DNA of 64,000 nt from Anaerobutyricum faecale (GTDB lineage Bacteria; Bacillota; Clostridia; Lachnospirales; Lachnospiraceae), in assembly GCA_019119645.1 (NCBI GenBank), contig DWWR01000015.1, positions 1-64,000 on the forward strand, in the 5' to 3' direction. Positions 44,786 through 50,801 of this stretch are shown in pieces. The translations under genes were made by a program, and so were the position numbers. Numbering within the stretch: position 1 is the first letter of the stretch; each line of letters begins with the position of its first letter. Under the pieces are notes generated by a model. The model was not told where the DNA came from. It worked only from the letters and a program-made list of their open reading frames with translations, and searched no databases.

Positions 44786-45883
44786 TCACATATCCAGAAA
44801 GTCCCGCAGTTTGCGGCTTCTTGTCGGATGGCGGAGCTTCCGGAGAGCCTTTGCCTCAATCTGACGGATGCGCTCTCTGGTCACCTGGAAGTCTTTGCCT
44901 ACTTCCTCCAGAGTATGGGGTTTGCCGTCCAGCAGACCGAAGCGAAGGGAAAGCACCTTCTGTTCTCTTTCGGAGAGAGTGTCCATCACTTCACAGAGCT
45001 GTTCCCGCAGGAGAGAATGGGCGGCCTCCTCCGAAGGGATCGGGATATGCTCGTCCTGAATGAAATCGCCCAGATGGCTGTCTTCTTCCTCGCCGATGGG
45101 CGTCTCCAGGGAGACCGGTTCCTGAGAGATCTTGGAAATCTCCAGGATACGTTCCACCGGCATTTCCATGCGGTGAGCCACCTCTTCCGGCGTCGGTTCC
45201 CTTCCTTTCTCCTGCAGAAGCGCCCGTCTCGCCCGGTTGACCCGGTTGATGGTCTCCACCATATGCACCGGAATCCGGATGGTTCTGGCCTGGTCGGCGA
45301 TGGCCCGGGTGATGGACTGGCGAATCCACCAGGTAGCGTAGGTGCTGAACTTATAGCCTTTGCGGTAATCAAACTTGTCCACCGCCTTGATAAGCCCCAG
45401 ATTGCCTTCCTGGATCAGATCCAGAAACTGCATGCCCCTTCCGGCGTAGCGCTTGGCGATACTGACAGTGAGACGCAGATTGGCCTCGGAAAGTCTCCGT
45501 TTGGCGGATTCATCGCCCTGCTCCATCCGCTTGGCCAGTTCGATTTCTTCCTCCGGTTTCAGCAGAGGGATCTTTCCGATTTCTTTTAAATACATCCGCA
45601 CCGGATCTTCCATGGATACATTTTCGGAATCCATCAGATTCAGCGCACTCTCCATCTCCTCCTCCGGGTCGCTCAGGTCTTCATCCATGCTGTCCGACAC
45701 GGTGAGCACATCGATATTCCGGGCTTCCAGCATGGAGACAATGCGTTCCAGCTGCACCGGCGTCAGGGAAACATCCTGAAATGCCTCTCTGATTTCCCGC
45801 ATTTCCAGCACATTTTTATTTTTTTCCGCTTTCTGAAACAAAATATTCAACTGACTGCCAAAGGTTTGTTCTTCCCTGTCCAA
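44786..45883 (-). CDS. rpoD: Primary RNA polymerase sigma factor RpoD/SigA
   Basis: A 365-residue housekeeping sigma-70. Region 1.2 (DPVRMYLKEIGKIPLL), region 2 with the intact promoter-melting segment FSTYATWWIRQSI, region 3 (PTPEEVAHRMEM) and region 4 ending in the helix-turn-helix VGKDFQVTRERIRQIEAKALRKLR are all present. It confers -10/-35 recognition on core RNA polymerase. I choose the TTG at 45883, which has GGAGGG 6-7 bp upstream and gives the usual clostridial start MDREEQTF; the frame is open to 45940 but that start has no good ribosome site. It lies downstream of dnaG with a 174-bp gap that may hold a further promoter. Confidence 0.95.
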   Translation of the reverse strand: MDREEQTFGSQLNILFQKAEKNKNVLEMREIREAFQDVSLTPVQLERIVSMLEARNIDVLTVSDSMDEDLSDPEEEMESALNLMDSENVSMEDPVRMYLKEIGKIPLLKPEEEIELAKRMEQGDESAKRRLSEANLRLTVSIAKRYAGRGMQFLDLIQEGNLGLIKAVDKFDYRKGYKFSTYATWWIRQSITRAIADQARTIRIPVHMVETINRVNRARRALLQEKGREPTPEEVAHRMEMPVERILEISKISQEPVSLETPIGEEEDSHLGDFIQDEHIPIPSEEAAHSLLREQLCEVMDTLSEREQKVLSLRFGLLDGKPHTLEEVGKDFQVTRERIRQIEAKALRKLRHPTRSRKLRDFLDM

Positions 45884-46057
45884 AATACGCCCTCCAATTT
45901 CTTTTTTGCCGCGCCATGCCGCCGCGTCGGCACTCTCCATAAGAAATGTGCCAATATACTAAGTAAAGTCTAACCGTTTTTTTCTGAATTATTCTTTCTT
46001 CTGTATACTGCCGGACGTATTGAAAAAGCCTGTCCGCATTTTCTTTCTGTGTAATTT

Positions 46058-47833
46058 TTAATTTATATGAAGCTGCAGCTTCTGCACCTTGTTTTTCTTT
46101 GTCAGAAGCTCCTGCCACCGGACGATATCTCCCGTGTGGACCATTTCATCCTCGATACTTGTCATGAGGATCTTCTTCACCACATCGGTGAGCGCCTTAT
46201 CCCGGTCTTCCGGGGAAGTCTCGTACTTTAGATGGGCGTTAAACAGCGACGCCACCTCTTTTTGCTCCTCGGCCTCGGTGAACTGGTTAATGATCCGCGC
46301 CGGATTCACGGCCTGTCCCTGCTCCAGCTGATCAAAGAGCATGATAGCCACCGAATGGTAGAGTGGATTCAGAAAATCGTCGGCACTCACATAGGGCCGG
46401 ACATACGGATATATCTCCGGATGTTCGGTGAGCCAGGTGAGGAGAATCCGCTGAGGCTGGCTGTGATTCTGCTCCTTCTTCTCCTGTTTCTTCTCCCGGC
46501 TTTCCGGTTCTTTTTTGTATTGTTCGTTGGCTTTTTTGTACTGATAATCTATGCCATACCGGTTCACCAGATCGGTAAGGTCCTTCCGGACGATCATGAA
46601 ACGATTGGCCGCTGCCTCCAGGTAGGTATTTCTCTCGGCAGGCTCCTCGATCTCTGCCAGCTTTCTGGCGATGGCCCGGATGAATTCCGTGCGGCTCTCC
46701 GGATCTTTCTGATCATACTGCCCGTAGAGCACCAGCATTTCAAACATCCGGCCGGCCTCCGACTCATCGAGCCGCTTCCGGTAGCCTTCCGCTCCTTCTT
46801 CCTTTATGAGCTCGTCCGGATCTTTGAAGGGCTTCATGGAAAGCACCCGGCCCCTGAGACCGTTTTCCCGCAGGATCGGAAGCGCCCGCAGGGCCGCCTT
46901 CACTCCGGCGCCGTCGCTGTCAAAGGAGAGGATCACCTCATCGGTGTAACGCTTTAACAGCATCGCCTGGCTGGACGTAAAGGCGGTGCCCAGAGGAGCC
47001 ACCGCGTTGGTAAAGCCCGCCTGATGAAGAGAAATCACGTCCATATAGCCCTCACAGAGGATAATGGCGTTCTCCCTGGTCCTCTTGGCGTAATTGAGAC
47101 CGTAGAGATTCCTTCCTTTATCAAATAAAATAGTCTCTCTGGAATTTAAGTATTTGGGCTGGCCGTCTCCCATGACCCGGCCGCCAAAGCCGATCACCCG
47201 CTGGTTCACGTCCATGATGGGAAAAATGACCCGGTTAAAAAACTTGTCATAGCTGCCTTTCACCGAATCGATGGTCACCAGAGAAGATTCTTTCATCTGG
47301 TAATCGCTGTAACCCTGTTTTTTCAGATACTGGTACAGGTCATCCCGGTAAATGTCCGCATATCCCAGGCCGAAATGGTTGATCATCTCGTCGGAAATGC
47401 CCCGGTCTTTCAGATAAGCCATGGCGTGCCCGCCCCGGGAACTTTTCAGCAGGTAGTGGAAATATACCGCGGCCTTTTTGTTCATTTCCTTCAAAGTCAC
47501 TCTGGCATCCGCCTGACGCTTCTCCTCCGGCGTCTGCTCTCCCTGGGGCAGCTCCACTCCGGCCCGTCTGGCCAGTTCCTGCAATGCTTCCACAAAGGAG
47601 AGCCGGTTATATTCCATTAAAAATGTGTACACATTTCCTCCCTGTCCGCAGCCGAAGCAATAATACATCTGCTTTTCCCGACTGACAGAAAAGGAAGGCG
47701 ATTTTTCATTATGAAAAGGGCAAAGTCCAAAGTAGGAGGAGCCCCTTTTTTTCAGGGAAACGTATTGGGAAATAATGTCCACGATATCATTTTTTTCCCT
47801 GACCTCTTCAATTACATCATCCTCGTATCTCAT
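46058..47833 (-). CDS. dnaG: DNA primase
   Basis: A 591-residue primase that makes RNA primers at the replication fork with the replicative helicase. The N-terminal zinc ribbon has C38, H41, C59 and C62 (CPFHNEK and CFGCGQGG). The catalytic core follows, with the toprim acidic residue in ILCEGYMDV and the second acidic motif in LSFDSDGAG. The C-terminal helicase-interaction domain follows a Glu/Lys-rich linker (about 440-465). The ATG has AAAGAGG upstream. It is in the typical dnaG-rpoD pair, with the region-4-less sigma-like gene 99 bp before it. Confidence 0.95.
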   Translation of the reverse strand: MRYEDDVIEEVREKNDIVDIISQYVSLKKRGSSYFGLCPFHNEKSPSFSVSREKQMYYCFGCGQGGNVYTFLMEYNRLSFVEALQELARRAGVELPQGEQTPEEKRQADARVTLKEMNKKAAVYFHYLLKSSRGGHAMAYLKDRGISDEMINHFGLGYADIYRDDLYQYLKKQGYSDYQMKESSLVTIDSVKGSYDKFFNRVIFPIMDVNQRVIGFGGRVMGDGQPKYLNSRETILFDKGRNLYGLNYAKRTRENAIILCEGYMDVISLHQAGFTNAVAPLGTAFTSSQAMLLKRYTDEVILSFDSDGAGVKAALRALPILRENGLRGRVLSMKPFKDPDELIKEEGAEGYRKRLDESEAGRMFEMLVLYGQYDQKDPESRTEFIRAIARKLAEIEEPAERNTYLEAAANRFMIVRKDLTDLVNRYGIDYQYKKANEQYKKEPESREKKQEKKEQNHSQPQRILLTWLTEHPEIYPYVRPYVSADDFLNPLYHSVAIMLFDQLEQGQAVNPARIINQFTEAEEQKEVASLFNAHLKYETSPEDRDKALTDVVKKILMTSIEDEMVHTGDIVRWQELLTKKNKVQKLQLHIN

Positions 47834-47932
47834 ATTGCCTCTTTCTCATTTCTAATTATATGTCACAAGCCGTCAAACCATGCACATTTTTTTACTGATT
47901 TGCGCAGGAAAGACGATTTTGCGCCGCATCCT

Positions 47933-48691
47933 CTATTCGATCACCGCGATGGCATCCAGTGACACCTTCATCAGCTCCCGGACTTCCTCCTCGGAGATGC
48001 CCATGCGCTCCGCCAGCTCCGAAGGCTTCGCCTCCCGCTCGTACTCCTTGGCAAAAGCGGTGGCCAGGTCATTCAGTTCGTTGACCCGGGTGGCCATCTT
48101 CATGGCAGACCGGGTGGACTGGTTGTATTCCGCCATCACATCCTCCACATACTGGCGGATGATCTTTTCTTTATACTTCCGGAAACTGCCATGCATCCGC
48201 GGCTCATACTCATTGACGGCCGTCATCAGGCCGATGTTGCACTCCTGGATCAGGTCGCTGAGCAGAAGTCCCCGCCCCGTGTATTCTTTTGCCAGGGCGG
48301 TGGCGTAGGCCAGATTGGCCTCGATGAGAAGATTTCTGGCGTTTTCGTCTCCGTTGATGAGCTTGCGCACCAGCATCTCCTCCTGTTCCTCGCTGACCTG
48401 ACTGGCCTTACCGATTTCTTCCATATAAATGTTCACCATATCGGCGTCCAGCGGATCCTCCCTGGTGGTAATGTCCTCATCAGCGATCTCATTCTGCCCG
48501 CGCTTTACCCGGTCTTCGATAAAGATCCGGTGGCTTTCCAGATAGCGGCAGATATAATCAAGCTGCTCGTCTTTCAGATTCATATCTGAAAAATAGGAAC
48601 GGATTTCTTCCATATTCAGATGATTATTATTGGTCTGGGCGAGCCGTTCCAGCTCCCGCACCGCATCCAAAAATTCTGTCTGTCCTCCCAT
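47933..48691 (-). CDS. Sigma-70-like protein lacking region 4
   Basis: A 252-residue RpoD paralogue. A region-1.2-like stretch (PLDADMVNIYMEEIGKAS, about 79-96), region 2 (NLLIEANLAYATALAKEY through DLIQECNIGLMTAVNEYEP, about 118-160) and region 3 (AKPSELAERMGISEEEV, about 220-236) align by eye with rpoD three genes downstream. The protein then stops, so the -35-binding region 4 is absent. The aromatic melting residues of region 2.3 (YATWW in RpoD) read YKEKI here. It may bind core RNA polymerase without normal promoter opening, for example as a modulator or competitor of RpoD; this is inference. It lies 18 bp after the oxidoreductase fusion gene, in the same direction as dnaG-rpoD. No frameshifted region 4 is found downstream. 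Confidence 0.75.
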   Translation of the reverse strand: MGGQTEFLDAVRELERLAQTNNNHLNMEEIRSYFSDMNLKDEQLDYICRYLESHRIFIEDRVKRGQNEIADEDITTREDPLDADMVNIYMEEIGKASQVSEEQEEMLVRKLINGDENARNLLIEANLAYATALAKEYTGRGLLLSDLIQECNIGLMTAVNEYEPRMHGSFRKYKEKIIRQYVEDVMAEYNQSTRSAMKMATRVNELNDLATAFAKEYEREAKPSELAERMGISEEEVRELMKVSLDAIAVIE

Positions 48692-48709
48692 TTATCATTC
48701 TCCTTTTCT

Positions 48710-50533
48710 TTATTCTGCCGGGGATTCTCCCTCTTTCTCCTCCGGCTCTGCACTCTTCTCTTCTTCTGTTGAAACCGCTGGTTCCGGTTTTTGTTCCGTC
48801 TTCTCCTCCGTCATGGCGGCTTCCGCTTCTCCGGCAGATACCTTATCTTCTTCCGGCGCGGTCTCCGCTGCCGCCTCAGCTGTCTTCTCATCTGCCGGGA
48901 ACACGATTCCCATCTGACGTCTGGCCTCGTCAAGCACTTTCATGGTCTCCAGGGTGATATCTCTGGCGTCCTCCCATCCAGTTCCTGTCTTTACCATTTT
49001 TATGAAGGCGGCCGCCTCATAATTCAAAGTATTATCGGACTGCTCAAAATGGATGCTCTGCGTCACAGTCTTTCTGCGGATGCGGAGATCCTTTACATTT
49101 TCGATCTCGCTCACCATCATGGAGCCCTCTTCCCCCTGAATCTGGCTCGGTACGGCCGCGTCGGTGATCTTGGAATAGATGGCCTCGCCGATCATGTCAT
49201 CGTATTCCATAAGGATGGTTCCCTCTCCATCCACGCCGCCCTTAAGCCGGACGCCCGCGGCCTTCACGCTCTTTGGCGCACCGAAGAGGCGGATCATACA
49301 TGCCACCGGGTACACGCCGATATCCATGAGCGCCCCGTTGGAAAGTTCCGGCTTAAAGGCATTCTCGATGATGCCTCTTTTGAAGTTATCATACCGGGAA
49401 GAGTACTGGCAGTACTGGAGAGTCGCCCGGCGGATATGTCCGAGGGTCTCCATATATTCTGTCATCTTCTGAAATCCCGGCGTATAGATGGAACGCATGC
49501 CTTCCATTAAGATCACGCCTTCTTCTTCAGCCACCGCAAACATTTCCTTTGCTTCCTCGTAATTGGATGCCAGCGGTTTCTCACAGAGCACATGTTTTCC
49601 CGCCCGCATCATGGCGATGGCCTGGTCGTGATGACAGCAGTTCGGGCTTGCCAGATAGACTGCGTCAAAGGCATCGCTCTTCGCAAACTCCTCCAGATCG
49701 TCAAAATACGCCAGGCTGCCTTTGCGAAAACCAAATTCTTTCGCCCTCTCCATAGTTCTTGAATATACTGCCGTCAGCTCAAATCCGTTGATAAAACGGT
49801 TGGCCTGATAAAAATTCTCCGCGATCTTTCCCGTGCCGATAAATCCAAATCGTACCATTGTTGTATCCTCCTCCTCTTTGTCTGTATCCTGCGCCAGTAA
49901 AAACTCCCGCAGTTCTTTTACCGTCTCCACCAGATGTCCGGCTCCCGCTGCCGTAAGTTCCTCCCGGGAACCGTAGCCGTAGAGCACGCCTACCGATTCC
50001 ACGCCGCAGGCGGCGGCCCCCTCCATATCGTGTTTCCGGTCGCCGATCATCAGCGCGTCATTTCCGGAAATGCCATAGGCGTCCAGAGCGTACTGGATCA
50101 CTTCGTTCTTATTCACCCTTGTCCCATCCAGTTCGCTGCCGGCCACCAGGGAAAAATATTCATCAATACCAAAATGTTTCAAGATCCGCTCCGCATATAC
50201 CCGCGGCTTAGATGTAGTCACTGCCAGCTCAAACCCCGCTTCGTACAAAGTGACCAGAAGCTGCGCGATACCCGGATAGATCTCATTTTCAAAAATGCCT
50301 TTGGGTGAAAAATATTCCCGGTAATATCTTACCGCTTCCTCCGCCTGCTCTTCGGAAAATCCGTAGAATTCCCGGAAAGACTGCGCCAGAGGCGGCCCTA
50401 TGAACGGGATCAGTTCTTTTAGATATCGGACCGAGATTCCAAACTTTGAGAGCGCGTACTGTACCGAAGAAGTGATGCCGATCATCGGGTCCGTCAGCGT
50501 TCCGTCCAGATCAAAAAATATGTAACGCTTCAT
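48710..50533 (-). CDS. HAD phosphatase fused to a Gfo/Idh/MocA oxidoreductase
   Basis: A 607-residue fusion. Residues 1-215 are a HAD-superfamily phosphatase of the phosphoglycolate phosphatase type, with nucleophile motif FFDLDGT (D8, D10), TTSKP and IGDRKHD. Residues 226 to about 550 are an NAD(P)-dependent oxidoreductase with GFIGTGKI at its N-terminus, the CEKP motif and the C-terminal substrate half (GALMDIGVYP). The last 55 residues are an Ala/Glu-rich acidic tail. The joint reads D-T-D-K-E-E-E-D-T-T-M-V-R-F, and the EEED codons form a strong ribosome site exactly 6 bp before the ATG of the second half. The HAD start ATG overlaps the stop of a 21-codon leader ORF and has AAGGAGACAGGATA upstream. 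Substrates are unknown; a sugar phosphate and the sugar or inositol derived from it would suit the two activities. Confidence 0.85.
   Translation of the reverse strand: MKRYIFFDLDGTLTDPMIGITSSVQYALSKFGISVRYLKELIPFIGPPLAQSFREFYGFSEEQAEEAVRYYREYFSPKGIFENEIYPGIAQLLVTLYEAGFELAVTTSKPRVYAERILKHFGIDEYFSLVAGSELDGTRVNKNEVIQYALDAYGISGNDALMIGDRKHDMEGAAACGVESVGVLYGYGSREELTAAGAGHLVETVKELREFLLAQDTDKEEEDTTMVRFGFIGTGKIAENFYQANRFINGFELTAVYSRTMERAKEFGFRKGSLAYFDDLEEFAKSDAFDAVYLASPNCCHHDQAIAMMRAGKHVLCEKPLASNYEEAKEMFAVAEEEGVILMEGMRSIYTPGFQKMTEYMETLGHIRRATLQYCQYSSRYDNFKRGIIENAFKPELSNGALMDIGVYPVACMIRLFGAPKSVKAAGVRLKGGVDGEGTILMEYDDMIGEAIYSKITDAAVPSQIQGEEGSMMVSEIENVKDLRIRRKTVTQSIHFEQSDNTLNYEAAAFIKMVKTGTGWEDARDITLETMKVLDEARRQMGIVFPADEKTAEAAAETAPEEDKVSAGEAEAAMTEEKTEQKPEPAVSTEEEKSAEPEEKEGESPAE
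49856..49875 (-). promoter_or_regulatory. Internal ribosome binding site before the oxidoreductase half
   Basis: AGGAGGAGGAT (49875-49865 on the minus strand), 6 nt, then ATG (49858). It lies in frame inside the fusion and could yield a free 382-residue oxidoreductase, or be a relic of two formerly separate genes. Confidence 0.7.
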
Positions 50534-50598
50534 TATCCTGTCTCCTTTTTGTAATATCCATGTCCCGTCATGATGCCTCCGCTTTTCTGCCGGTCCAT
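50533..50598 (-). CDS. 21-codon leader ORF overlapping the HAD fusion start
   Basis: ATG at 50598 with AAAAAGGAGG 3 bp upstream opens a 21-residue peptide (begins MDRQKSGG, ends KKETG) whose TAA shares a base with the HAD ATG (TAATG). The arrangement is typical of translational coupling. Whether the peptide itself matters is unknown. Confidence 0.5.
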   Translation of the reverse strand: MDRQKSGGIMTGHGYYKKETG

Positions 50599-50622
50599 GG
50601 TCCTCCTTTTTATATATAGAAC

Positions 50623-50651
50623 AGTATAAAAGAAAAAGCCGCAAAATACAA
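50623..50651 (-). promoter_or_regulatory. Promoter of the HAD-fusion / sigma-like / dnaG / rpoD run
   Basis: On the minus strand TTGTAT, 17 bp, TATACT, ending 25 bp before the leader ORF start. It lies back to back with the plus-strand promoter at 50674-50702. Confidence 0.6.
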
Positions 50652-50673
50652 CCAGTTTACCGGAACCGGATAA

Positions 50674-50702
50674 TTGACAGCCGTTCTTTAATAAAATATA
50701 AT
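50674..50702 (+). promoter_or_regulatory. Perfect consensus sigma-A promoter
   Basis: TTGACA, 17 bp, TATAAT: a full match to both hexamers at ideal spacing. Transcription would start near 50709 and give a leader of about 93 nt for the McrB-like gene. Confidence 0.9.
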
Positions 50703-50732
50703 GATATCTGAATTGAAAAAATGACGAAACCA

Positions 50733-50752
50733 GCCGGGTGTGCAGGCCCGGC
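50733..50752 (+). other. GC-rich hairpin in the leader of the McrB-like gene
   Basis: GCCGGG / CCCGGC with an 8-nt loop, followed by GTTTTAC, about 50 nt before the ATG. It could be a weak attenuator or an mRNA stabiliser. Confidence 0.45.
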
Positions 50753-50801
50753 GTTTTACACTTTTGATAGAAAACGACGAGCAGAAAGGGCAGGGGGACA
50801 T

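Noticed and set aside
45816..46118. 100-codon minus-strand frame between dnaG and rpoD
   Set aside because: Overlaps the end of dnaG and the start of rpoD in another frame and has no domain or ribosome site; the gap is better read as an untranslated or promoter region.
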